DNA of 64,000 bases from Blasia pusilla (Eukaryota; Marchantiophyta; Marchantiopsida; Blasiales): assembly GCA_050084515.1 (NCBI GenBank), contig CM114271.1, forward strand, positions 22,320,001-22,384,000. The letters run 5' to 3'. The position numbers were made by a program, and so were the translations under genes. The stretch's first letter is position 1; every line of letters starts with the position of its first letter. Below the pieces are notes generated by a model. That model saw nothing but the letters and a program-made list of their open reading frames with translations. It was not told the DNA's origin and searched no databases. Positions 37,992-49,798 of the stretch are shown here, one piece after another.

Positions 37992-38054
37992 ATACGAAAG
38001 ATGCAAATAGGCATGAAGGAAAAAAAAATTTGATCTGATTTTTAAATATTTATT

Positions 38055-41000
38055 TTATCCAAGAATTTCTTTATATACTACATTCCGTGTATAGTCACCT
38101 TCCTTGTTTGAATGTTCATCGCTTCCAATTGTAATGTGGATAGAACTTCTCTTCCCTACTCTAGATAATGCTACATACAATTGGCCATGAGAAAATACTG
38201 GAGTAGGCAAGTAAATGCCCACCTTTTGCAAAGTTTGACCTTGGGACTTATTGGTAGTCATAGCAAAAGCCAGTCGAATAGGGAATTGAAACCTACGTAA
38301 ATCAAATGGCAAACCTGAATCTGATGCAGTCAATGGGATACGTGGAACAAAAATTCGACTCCAATATTCTTCCCTGTGATGATTTCATCATCTATGCAAT
38401 GTTGCATAAATCCACGAATCACCAATCTTGTCCCATTTGCTTGTCCATGTGCTCCATTCATGTTTCGTAACAACATGATTGGTCCCCCAATCTTCAAACA
38501 CAATCGGTGCGGAGGAAGTCCTGAAGGCAAGCATGTGTTCAAAAATTCAGTTGGATATACATGAGTCATCCCCTCGTTTGGAATAGAGTCAACGCTGAGG
38601 TAAACTTGCTCATGTACACAAAATATAATGAGTTTGTAAGAAAAGGTAATATTAATATCCAAACTTGTAATTGAATAACTCTTTTATAAAAATTAAAGGG
38701 ATTACCTCTCTTGGAAACCGCGACATTACGCTTGCATTTATGTCATCTACATCTTGATTTCTTAGAGTCAAAATTGCCGTATCTCTCAAGAAATCAATGT
38801 CATTGAATTCGGATGGAAATTTTCGATATATCAAATCAAGAAGATCACATATCGTATTACTTCTAGTAACAATTTCAGATGGTAATTGTATAAAATTTTC
38901 TCCCAAATGTGGATGCAAAGGTACACGACCCTCTCCCACTTCTAATAACCAATCAGCAAAAGCTTGTTGTTCACTACGCAAGTGACCTTCCAACCTCTGA
39001 ACTCGCATGTTTGTAGTAAACTTCATGACCTTTACATTAGACCAAAGAGATGACCTCTTTATGGTGGCTTGGATGATTTGCGGCCGATCCCCATGACAAA
39101 CAACAGGAAACACTTGACGAAAATCACCACCAAATACCATAAGTTTTCCACCAAATGGTAATTGTCGGTGTTCATCAGAAACAACTCCCATAATATCTTG
39201 TAAAGTCCGATTTACAACCTCAAATGCGTGACGATGAGCCATAGGAGCTTCATCCCATATAATAAGCATTGCATCACGGATTGAGCGCGCTCCATCACTA
39301 TTAACCAACAAACTACAGTAAGAAAAGGGGAGTAAATTAGAACTTGTGCCACGGTGGAGGAAATTAAACTTTTGCATCACGAAGGTGGCACTTACTTGTA
39401 AGTAGAGCTCTCATGAAGATTGATGGGGATTTTGAATCGCGAATGTGCAGTACGTCCTCCGTCTAACAATAGAGCAGCTATTCCAGATGACGCCACAGCC
39501 AAAGCTATACCTCTTGCACTCCTTACACTTGCAAGAAGAAGATTATGTAAAAATGTTTTTGCCGTTCCACCTGGGCCATCGATGAAAAAGAATTTTGGAG
39601 ATGGTGGAGCATCCAAGCATATTTTATCAAGCTCATCATGTATAGCTCCCAAATAATACGTTGTCCTTCATTTAGACATGTTTCTCCTAATTGCACTTGC
39701 TCAAATAGTTCTTCCGTATCATACAAAAGCTCTCGTTCCTCCAAATATGAATTTGATTGAAGTCGTTGGAAGTCAGGTTGGGGCATGTCTGGAAAGTCTC
39801 ACAGTCTTTTCCTTGATCTTGTAAATAATAATGGACTTCCAACAATGCAGTATTAACCATAGCATCTTCAACGGGAAGATTAGGAATTCCAATTTTCTAC
39901 AAAATAGGATGATAACCCAAAATTTGTAGACTTTTGAATGCTCAATAGAAGATACTATTAAGAATTAAAAAAATATGCAAGGGTATTAATGAATTCTTAC
40001 CATACGCCGTTCATATAAGAGATCTTCTACCATTAGAACCAAAAATTAACTCCAGAGTGTTGCAGGTTGAGCAGATGTGTTGTACGCTAGAATAATTGCA
40101 AATAGGCGACAAAGTGAAGAACCTGTACGAATTGTAGAAGCTTCTTCAAAGCAAGAGAAAACTTCCCTATTATCCTCAAGAAGTCCCAATTGGATAGAAG
40201 CCTCCTTGAATGTTGGACATAATATCCCATTAACAGTTCTCAAACATTCATACGTAGTTGATCCTCGAACATGATGGAGAAGTAATCTCAACCAATGACG
40301 TTCTCCTTCACCTATGAGGAATTAAACTAAATGAGTTTATCCCAACATGTAGATACACTGCTTTAGAGGTGGAATATAAAAGGAATTATGTACAAAGAAG
40401 TTGTGAGCATTTACCTGGATGAGTAAGGTATAAGCCACAACCATTTTGTTTTTGTACCCTACGAATCCATCTCTTGTTACTCCAACGATAATAAGAAGGA
40501 AAATCTATGTATAGATATTTTCGAGCACTGGAGTCAGATAGATTGGTTGCAAACCATTGGGTCAATGTTGTCTCTCTTTTTAGTTGCAAAATATCTCCAG
40601 GAGCGTCAACATCATTGAAGTAGACTAATTTTTGTTCTGGAAGATAGACTGCTAGTCGTACGATACTTGGAAGTTCAGCATGTAGACTAAACTTAAAGAG
40701 ACGCCAACATGCTTCCGAAGAAGATATATATCTAGAATAATGAGAATTCCAAGTATTTGAGTGAGAAATTACATGAGAAGGACTCTCCCATAATTACATG
40801 AAGTTGAGAAATAAAATATAATGCATCAGAGAAGTCAATCCATAAAATCATACCTTGCATCAAGATATGACATTGTCTCGTCAATAACTTCGATTACATT
40901 GGATGTATCCATATCCTTTGACAACTTAAATGACACAGCATCAGATCCTTTATAAACATATTTGTATAAGTACTTGACAGCAAAAACACTACTTGTAATC

Positions 41001-44000
41001 TCCAAATTAATGTGACAATCAAATAGGATGCATAACATCAGATTGTAAGGTACAACCCAACGATTATCCAATGAATATTCGCTCTTAATTATCGCCCTTC
41101 CATTCTCCAATCTACAAAAATACAATAACAATCGTAATTAATCATGAATGAATGTATTAGAAGGAATCATGCATACATATGCCTAAAAAATAAAAGGGTC
41201 CTCACCTACGATATATCGGATAACCATCTTATGTTTCGGTACTGTTGGCCGCAAAAGCTTTAGGATAGCCTTTTGTACATTTTTTTGTTTCCTTATCCAT
41301 ACACATATCATTTGGATTTAATGGTCCACATGGATCGTGAACCACGCAATTAGCAACGGTAGAATACAACCTTAGATGGGTAGATTGATCAGGGATTTCA
41401 GTTGAAATGATTCGATCATAATCACTTGTGGTACGTGGTTTATCCTCACGACCTAAAATAATAAGGACATGCACATGCGGTAAGCCTCTTTTTTGGAATT
41501 CCACCACATGGATGCATCCTACAACTCGGCCTAATATCTGTTTCTTGATGATAAGTCGTAACAACTCCTTCTTTTTCTTCTCAAAAACCCGCACAACCAA
41601 ATCTGGTCGGTCTACAGCTGATTGGCCCGGTAATAGGGCTGAAGTAATCTCCTCCCACTTTGGATTGCATGTCATGGTTAAGAAGTAGTCAAGCTTCCCA
41701 AAATGTCGTACAATTGCCATTGCATCCTGATACAATTGATGCATATGACGTGGCCCTCTAGTAAAAGAAGAAGGTAATATAATTCGTTTCCCAAGCCTTC
41801 GGCTATCCGCATCTTGTCGATGCATGGCATCCTTTACACCTTGATATAATTCAGCCCTCAACTCCTTATGATTTAAGCGCACCCATAATAATCGTTGCAT
41901 TTCCACAATGGCATAGAGGTCAACCATATATTCTTGAGTAAGTCGACGAAGCCGCAATAAGCGATTGTCATCTTCTCCTCCAACCTGAGTTTGAAGTCGA
42001 AAACATGCAAATTGCAAGGCCGTAACACATTTTGTTCTTCTTTCCTCAACAATATCACCATAAACTATGTCCTCATCCATGCAATCATCTGCAGGTTCAG
42101 GATGTCCCTCCTCTCCATGAATAATGTGGCCCAATCGTCGGGATTCCCTACAACCTTCAATTCGCCCAAAGGGTATTCCAGGATGCCAATCTGCTTCACC
42201 ATAGATAAATAACAAAACAAAGTGTAAGGGAATATATGCTTCATTGAGGTCGGATATACGTTTGACTCCTCCTCCATGTAGTCGTACAATTATATCACGA
42301 TGCTCAACGTGTTCACTTCCATCACCCGGAAAAATAGCATCAACTTCAAACGCAATTAGTAAGTTATAACGCCTTGCATCAGGTCTTCTCTTACTTGCCT
42401 TGAGGATAATCCGCACATTAAGATCACTTGCTTCATATGCCATATGACGAAAGATCTTCACATATGGATTGCATTCATGTAACATGTCTTGGAGACCTTT
42501 CAAAATATCCATATTAAGAATAGAAGATGTAGACATAACTCTAGCACGATTTTCCAATTCATTTGTAGTATCATGGATGTATAGTTGAGCAAATTGAGGA
42601 TGTCCCCCAATATCAGGATGTAAAGGTCCAATGGAATGATAGATCCCGCCTTGGACCCTAAAGTGTCCAGTGCCACCAATTTGTTCGTTTACATGTACCC
42701 CGGTAGATGCAAGTTGAAGTGCCGAATTATAAGCTCGAGCATGAGTAAGAAAATGAACGCTTCTAGGACTAGCACCCGAAATCAAGGATTTCAGAAATGG
42801 AGGAGATGATCTCAAGAGAGGTAAGTATATTCTTCCATGGCCACAACACATGCCATATGGTGAGTCACCAAACTTAATACCTTTGACCACTTCACATTTC
42901 CAATGCAAAGCACGACATGAGGGACATATCTCTGTCATAGAACCTAATGTATGACGACCGCTGGTACGATTCAAACTCCTTTGTAATTGCAACTTTCAAA
43001 TATCACTTTCTTGAAAATTTGGCCTCCTTGCAAGATTGAGAGTTGTATTTAATCTTACAACTCTATCAAGGGTAGACGATCCATAAATTATAGAAGTGTT
43101 TGGTACAGTGGCACGTTGTGGAGATAACAAAACTCCATTAGGAGACATGGCATCTACTCTTGACCTTGATTCATCCCCGAGTTGGGAAAAAGTTGACGAA
43201 TTGTTGAAAACTTCATCTGGAATAGGAATAGGAAGAGTGGTCGACGAATTGTCGACAACTTCATCTTGAACTTGAATAGGAAGAGCGGTCGACGAATTTT
43301 TTACAACTTCATCTTGAATTGGAATAGGAGGAGTGGTAGGTAACTCAACTTGTGGTGGCCCAATCGTGGATGTATTCTCGATAACTTCATGAAATGCATT
43401 GTCAACTAACTCGAGTCTTGGCGATATATAAATATAATCCGTCGAGTGTTCGCTCACTTCTTGATTTTCTTCTACTATTATTCCATCTTCATTTGAAGGC
43501 CTGAGAAAATATGTCAAAATATTGATAAGAATAAATACAAATCAAATATGGAGTAAATCAAGTAGTTATGAAGTGAATAGTTAGATAAAGGTACCTATTC
43601 AATGGAATAGGTGCAATACTCTCAGGCTGAACTTGACCATTAAGCCCTTTCCTTCTTTTTCTATACTCTCGATAGTAATTCCTCTTTTTTTCTTTGAGAG
43701 CTTCCATTCTATCAGCCCGAATAGCACGCTTTCGTTTTTGGGCTTCGCCACGTAGAACCTTCCAAAAGTCACGTATATTGACAGGATTCAATGGGATTGG
43801 AAGTCTGGAACAACACATGAATGTTAAAAGCTTACAAAATTAAATGAAAAGTCAATATTTGGTGGGAAATTGGACAGGCGAAATGAACGTCGATGTAGTA
43901 AACTTACGTTGGAGATGTTTCAGGTCGGAGTTCATCTTCGAGACGTGTTTGTTGAGCTAAGATTTCCTTGCGACGGACACGCCTTTTTTGTTGTGCATTC

Positions 44001-44070
44001 GCATGCATCAATTTTCGGAAGTCACGCAAATCCGTAGGATTTGATGGAAGAGGAAGTATGTGCAAAAATT
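38055..44070 (-). pseudogene. Helitron Rep-helicase gene, decayed
   Basis: Exon-like blocks on the minus strand encode, in order: a paralogous pair of N-terminal motifs (LPLPSNPTDLRDFRKLM near 44.05 kb and LPIPLNPVNIRDFWKVL at 43.8 kb); three tandem repeats of about 23 aa containing IQDEVVxNSST (43.2-43.35 kb); a cysteine/histidine-rich segment (CPSCRALHW...MCCGHGRIYLP); the Helitron N-terminal domain; the Rep HUH motif in GLPHVHVLII and the two-tyrosine motif VKYLYKYVYKG; and a Pif1-like helicase with Walker A GPGGTAKT, Walker B IIWDEAPM, GGDFRQVFPV and [10 protein letters not shown], ending [12 protein letters not shown]. These enzymes nick and unwind DNA for rolling-circle transposition. 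In-frame stops at 42996 (TGA), 41229 (TAA) and 40046 (TAA), and a frameshift near 39.65 kb, show this copy is not functional. Several GT-AG introns are apparent, for example after LDAR at about 40.85 kb. Confidence 0.85.
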
Positions 44071-44692
44071 GGGTTTAATGCATGAGAAAAATATATTGTC
44101 GAGAAAATGGTATGTAAGGCATCATCGTTGAAATGGAAATAAGATGCTTAAGTCCCTACCCTAAGCAAAGGTTCTTACATCGGGGAGGTATTCTTCGATA
44201 CTTCAATATGTCTTCCCGAACTTTGTTGCGAAATTGGCATATTTGTAATAATACCAAGTGGCCGTCTCTCCCTGTTTAGTGACGATCCGCCAACACTCAT
44301 CATCTACATGACACACAACGGAAGTATTGAGAATTGAAATAAAATGACCAAAAGAAGAAAGAATAAAAAGAAAAGAAAAGAAAAGAGGAGAGAAGAGAAA
44401 GGAAATTAGTAAGGGCAAATTTTCATTTCCAATTTGATTTTCTTTAAAAATTATAAATTGAATGAAAAAAAAAGAGAATATGAAATTTATAAAATAAAAT
44501 TTAGTGAAAGAAAAGAATTTAGGGAAGAAGGGTAAGGGGGGAGATTTATTTTAATAAAAATTATAAATTGAAAGAAAAACAAAGAGTCGGAAAGAGTCAA
44601 CCTGGAACCCCTTTGGGAACTCGGGGACGAGGAGCCGACCAAATCAACTAGAAAGAAAAGCATCAAGCTTGGGACCCAAGAGACCATTCCCA

Positions 44693-46390
44693 ATGGCCAA
44701 CACTAGGAAGAAGAAGACGTTTGCGTGGGGGGAGATGATTTGACAACTTTTGTTGAATTTTTTGCCAAGGCTAATGGGGAAGGGGCAGAGGAGGAAAGTC
44801 TTTCTGGCCTCGCTAAGAAGCGAGCAAGCCAATTAGAAATTGGAAAAGGATACTGGAGGCCTTTCTTCATGAGTTCCATGAAGTTCGAGGACATGCTTCT
44901 TAAAAAGGTACCCGAAAGGTAAAAGAAGAAATTCAAGGAATACACCCAAAGGTTTCAAGCCTTTGAATAAAAATTGGTAGATTGGTTTATTCTGGACTGC
45001 CCAAAGAAATGGACTGCATCGCTTCGGCGAGGCCAACCATTCCGGAAGCAATCATAAAAAGGCCTCGAGAAGTTATGTAAAAGATGGTGTCACCAACGAA
45101 CAGAAACTAGTGCTTCGTCCGAGGGCGGCGTCTTCCAAAACCTAACATCGGGACACTTGAGTCCTCGGACTCCAAAAAAGATTTAAAATCTAAGCGGAAA
45201 AGAAAAAAGCACGCGCCACCACTCTCCCAAGCATCGACGGAAGACCCGACCAACCAAGTACCTTCCCCAGCAGTCGGAAAGTCCAGTGAGGGGGACAGCG
45301 AGGAAGGCAGGCAAGTCTGCCATTGAAGAGCTAAGTAAACAAATGGTGGAATTGAATGTACATCTGGCGGCCCAGTAGGATCCCAAAAGTCAACCAGGTC
45401 TGATGAGACCCAACATCTGGTGCAGTAACTGCGGAACCCAAGGGCATCTTGCCAGAATGTCAAAGAGAGATTTACGTTGGATCCAGGAAGATCCAATTAC
45501 AGAAGAAGGGTGGTATGAACCCGAACAGTGGGAAGGGTGCTATGCAATCCAAGCTGTGCCACCACCTAATCCCGGATGAAGATGGATCACCCGATATGTG
45601 CCTCCAGAATACCGGGAATAGAGACCCCTAAGACAGTTATGGGTGTGGCGGCCTTCACGTGGGCGGTGACCATTGGGCTAATAATTGCCCAAATCCAAAG
45701 CGCCAAGAGGGACTTAATCCATTGTGCGGAAATTGCAAGAAGGGGGCACCTGGAATGCCCAGAGCCCAAGGTCCCGCCCACCCAACCAGAGTCCGAGAAT
45801 GACGTAAATGTGCAACTTGTCCGAGTGGAAGAGTTAGGTTCCCTGTGCCCTAGTCACTATCCACAGACGGCGGCCAAAGAATCATCAGACTGGCCCAAGG
45901 AGCTCCAAAACACCATTCTTGATGTCACCACGAGGTCCAAGAATCAGACCGCTGGGACCCCCAAGGCAAGGAAAGGTGCTTCGTCTTCGCGCGAAGCTAA
46001 AGACCCCAAGACGAAAAGTGTCAACGCCTTTCGCATCGGGAAGGCCATCCTAAAAGGCGATGTTGACCTGGCCTTTGATCGAAGTCACCCTAAGTACTTC
46101 CATCAGGATATCGAGGACCAGGTTTGGGCTCAAGTGCACCAGGACCAAGGGCCAGAAGGGAGGCAGACCACAGAGAAGACGAGAACCGGGACGACTCCGA
46201 CAGTGCAAGCCATCGTGATGTCACCTTTGGTCTTAGAAGCCTACGACTTACTCAGGGACTTGGTATCAACCCCGGCCAATATAACCCTGCGGAAATTATT
46301 AATGGATAACCCTGTGTATGGCAAAATTTTGCAGCAAAGATGGAAGATAAGCCCAAAACCAAGAAGTTTGCAAACAATCTACCAGTAGTG
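44693..46390 (+). pseudogene. gag-like retrotransposon gene, frameshifted
   Basis: An ATG at 44693 opens MANTRKKKTFAWGEM and is followed, in shifting frames, by FVEFFAKANGEG and a capsid-like helical region. Near 45420 a zinc-knuckle-like motif is seen (WCSNCGTQGHLARM), in which the last cysteine is lost to a frameshift, and a second one (CGNCKK, then GHLEC in another frame) lies near 45.73 kb. Two such knuckles fit the nucleic-acid-binding part of a retrotransposon gag. The open frame 45576-46388 covers the downstream, less conserved part. Multiple stops make the gene inactive. Confidence 0.55.
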
Positions 46391-46871
46391 GATTTGTTCT
46401 GTATCAAAGTGGAAGATTTGGGAGCCCTAGAGGTAGAAGTGAAGATTGAGGGAAGGGGTGAGCGACTGGCTGAAGCTCCACAAAAGGGCAAAGCGCGAGG
46501 ATATTGGAACTTCGCGAAGCGCGATTATGGGAGCTTCGGAGAGGCGCAAAGCGTGAGAGTTCTTGAGCTTTGCAAAGAAGCGAAGCACCAAAATTGACTA
46601 TTGCATCCCGTCGCCAACACCAAGAGCCCACATAACGCTGGGACTATACAAGCGCCCCTACCGAACGGACGGGTATTTTCATGGACGAAGTCACCACAAA
46701 GTTGCGTAGAAGACCAAAACAAGGCAGGGAGTATTTCGAAACACCCTCATAACTAGAACCCGGAACTCAGGAGGACTCTGACGAGACGCCTCGTGCTAGC
46801 GATCACCATCCTGCACTTCGTCTCATGTCCTGCGACCAACGACATGGTGTGGTTCTGAATTTTCCACGGTC

Positions 46872-47470
46872 ATGAATCAACTTCAACATGTTCTCCACTT
46901 GGAAGACACAGCGACGGTGGACGAGTATTTACAAGCCCTTGATGATCTCAACTATAGGGCCCAAGCTTCGTCCGAGAACGAAGCATGGCGCAAAGTGGCG
47001 GAAGCAAATCTTCACCGTGATCAAGAACTTGAAGACACGAAGACGACGCCGCAAAGTTCAAAGCGACTTGGTCTAGAGTCAATACAAAGCACTAACGCAC
47101 GCCAATGGGAGAGCTTGGCGATTAACCTAGAGTGTGGGGTGATCGTTCAGTCAAGGAAGCTTCGCAACTTATTCAACAATATCGACACCAAATGCATAGT
47201 GTTAGCAACGAATTCAAGAAATTGGCCATACTACATGCTCAATCTTCGAAGTTGCTTCAAGAACATCAAGAAACAAACCAAAACTTAGTGACGCAGTTGG
47301 TTGGAGGCTACTGAGGAGGAACCCTGTCTTGGAGGCAGAACAGAAGCTTCGCTCAATGAAGTACTGATTATACCCGGGAAGATGTCAAGGAGCTAGTCGA
47401 CGAAGCAAGCAAGAATTTTGAACGACAAATGAGCGAGAAGATCGACTATGTCAACAAAAATTGAAGCTTT
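46872..47470 (+). pseudogene. Coiled-coil-like retrotransposon frame, unrecognised
   Basis: The frame 46872-47288 begins MNQLQHVLHLEDTATVDEYL and then becomes rich in charged residues; after frameshifts, more of the same type (NFERQMSEKIDYVNKN) continues to about 47.46 kb. It has no recognisable domain. Its place between gag and the polypurine tract suggests it belongs to the same element. Confidence 0.35.
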
Positions 47471-47772
47471 CGACAACCATACTAAGTCTCTCTCGGAAGT
47501 TGTTCCCAACCTCTCAATTACTTTTGAAGAAATACCACTATTTTACTCCATCCGATGTCTTAGTCCGTAACAAAGTATTAGGAAGTACGCTAGTTGTTAA
47601 TAAATTGTGAGAAAGAATGCTAATCACACCCCAACATTATCAACAAACCTTCTACTATTCACGGTCGTTTGCGCCTACACTTGAGTTTGACACTTTAGAG
47701 GATACTTTTATGGAGTTACAAGAAACATCGTGAAGTGTTCGCCGGGGCCGATCACATTTGAGGGAGGGGGTA

Positions 47773-48985
47773 TGTGATACCCACAATTTTGTACTTTTGA
47801 AGAAATACATCTTTTTATTCAACGAAGACTTGTATATACATTATGATTTTGATTATTATATATTATTATGGGAAGGAATGAGTAAGATTAAAGTGAATCA
47901 CAAAGCTCCAAGGACAAGGCAAAGAGATAGAAAATCAAGGATTTGCCTAAGAGGAGAGGAGACTAAAATAACAAAGTCTCAAGATCCAGCAAGAAGCTTC
48001 GGAACGACAACGAAGCATAGCGAAGCTCAACGAAGCTCTGTCTATGAAGTGCTTCGCTCTATAACGAAGCATAACGAAGAAGAAGAAGAGAAAGAACTAC
48101 TTTGCTCTTGTAGGAAGCACGAAGAACGAAGCACCTGGAACAAGAACCAAGAATGGAGAGCTTCGTCTTCAGATGATGAGAAAGAGCTTTGTGCTCAAGC
48201 GAAGCAAAGAGGTCCTTTGTTAGTCTTAGCTTCGCTTCACTTAGCAAAGTGAAGTTAAGACTAAGACAAAGTGATTTTGCAACACATAGTTAGAACATTT
48301 ATAATAGGAAGAGACGCAACCCTTTGTATCAAATTGGTAGTTATGACAATTTTGTTCTGCGAATTCATAGGGATCATAGGAAAAGCAAAGAGCACCATAG
48401 ATCTAGGTAGTTACAAAAGTTGAAGAGCCACCACCTTCATCAAAATCGCTTCGAATCTTTGGATCAATCCTCCTTCAGAGAGTATTTAAGAAGCAATGAA
48501 AGTAGCTATCATCATCATTCTCTTACGAAATCCTTATCTTTGAGGAATGGTCCGAGCAAGGGAGTAGTACCCTCGAGCTTGTATACACTTTGAAGCTTTC
48601 TCATTCTTGATGGAGTAGTAAAGCAACAATTCCTTCATTCTGATGTGCAATGCTTATGTCAGAGTATTCTTATTGGGTCTGCAGAATGAGGAGTGAATCA
48701 GGCGAACCTTTCTCATCAATCGAATAATCAACATAGAGTTATAGGAAATCTGTTTGACAAAGAGTAGCCTGCCGAGACGGATTGAGTTTCAAAAGTAGGA
48801 GAAGCTACCTTTCATGTTGAGGTCTCTGTGAGGGTTCTTGAGATCGAGAGGAAATCTACCTGAGCGTGCTATCAACTCCACTAGAGAGAATTGAGAAAAG
48901 AAACTTTGGTACTAAGAAAGATCCGAAGATATCGATAAGACATTGAATATAAATCATACACCTTTAAATATAACTATTACAACAG
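47773..48985 (+). repeat. 3' LTR of the nested element (start clear, end uncertain)
   Basis: The start TGTGATACCCACAA follows a purine tract directly. A TATA-like TATTTAAG lies at 48483. An end near 48984 (TTACAACA) is possible but unconfirmed because there is no second copy to align. Between 47.99 and 48.25 kb the sequence is crowded with GAAGC/GCTTCG words. Confidence 0.4.
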
Positions 48986-49471
48986 AATTGTAATTTCGAA
49001 CTCTCTTTTCATAAAAAAATGATGCTCTTGGGGATCGAACTTATTAAGTGACCGTTGTCGCATAGTAAAATCAGCCAATGTGTAAACTCCTTCCTCGTTA
49101 AGTGTTAGATAGATTTTTATTAGTATTAAGTAAATTAGCTTAGGAAAAGGAAATTCCCATGTTTAAACCTCTTTATGGTACCTCTTTTATGCGGGCCCAA
49201 CTTTAGGAAAAGAGGTCATAAATAAAAGATGACTTTATAAAAATAAAGTAGTGAGGTTGATGCTTTAATGAAAAGCAAAAGTAGGCTTGGTTGGTGGATA
49301 GGTTAGTTGGGGTAATTTGGAAAATATCAAGTGGGTAAAAGAGGATATTTTGGAAGAGATAAGAGGAAATCTACTTGTGTCAAAATGTGATTGGCTAAGC
49401 CTTGAGAGGAAGCCATGTGGCACAAGATAAGATTAGCTCTATTTCGTACTCTTGTGGGTCTCTTGTGAGTA

Positions 49472-49477
49472 TATAAA
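49472..49477 (+). promoter_or_regulatory. TATA box in LTR-like sequence
   Basis: GAGTATATAAAGAGGAGGG is a good plant TATA element. It follows GATTGGCTAAG and GCCATGTGGCAC, which are typical of the U3 part of plant LTRs, and precedes a diverged direct repeat (49572 and 49736). It suggests that the 49.2-50.4 kb stretch is part of a second LTR, whose ends I could not define. Confidence 0.45.
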
Positions 49478-49571
49478 GAGGAGGGACCTTCAAGGGTTCA
49501 TCACTTTCTATTCCACATGTTGAGTCTTTCGTGTCACTCTTGAGTGTATGACTTTGGGATTGCTTGCTCTT

Positions 49572-49798
49572 CCAATGAGAGTGGATCACCCCTCTTGGGA
49601 GAGTAACTTGACCATGACCTATTCTTCGAGAGGTTTATAGAGTGTGGTGTGTGTGTGTGTGTGGAGATGAGAGGTTTGTCACCTTAGAGGAGTTTAGTCA
49701 TAGTAAAATAGTGAATATTTTGGCTTGTTACTTCCCCAATGAGAGTGGATTACCCCTCTTGGGAGAATAACTCCGCCAAAACCCATTCTTGAGGAGAG
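49572..49798 (+). repeat. Diverged direct repeat, copies 164 bp apart
   Basis: CCAATGAGAGTGGATCACCC (49572) and CCAATGAGAGTGGATTACCC (49736) begin two copies of a sequence of about 62 bp, which continue with CTCTTGGGAGA and then diverge. A GT run lies between them (about 49647-49663). Confidence 0.65.

Noticed and set aside
18020-48840. Shared phrase TTTCATGTTGAGGTCT near 18030 and 48815
   Set aside because: Similarity does not extend beyond about 16 bases, so it is not evidence of a shared LTR.
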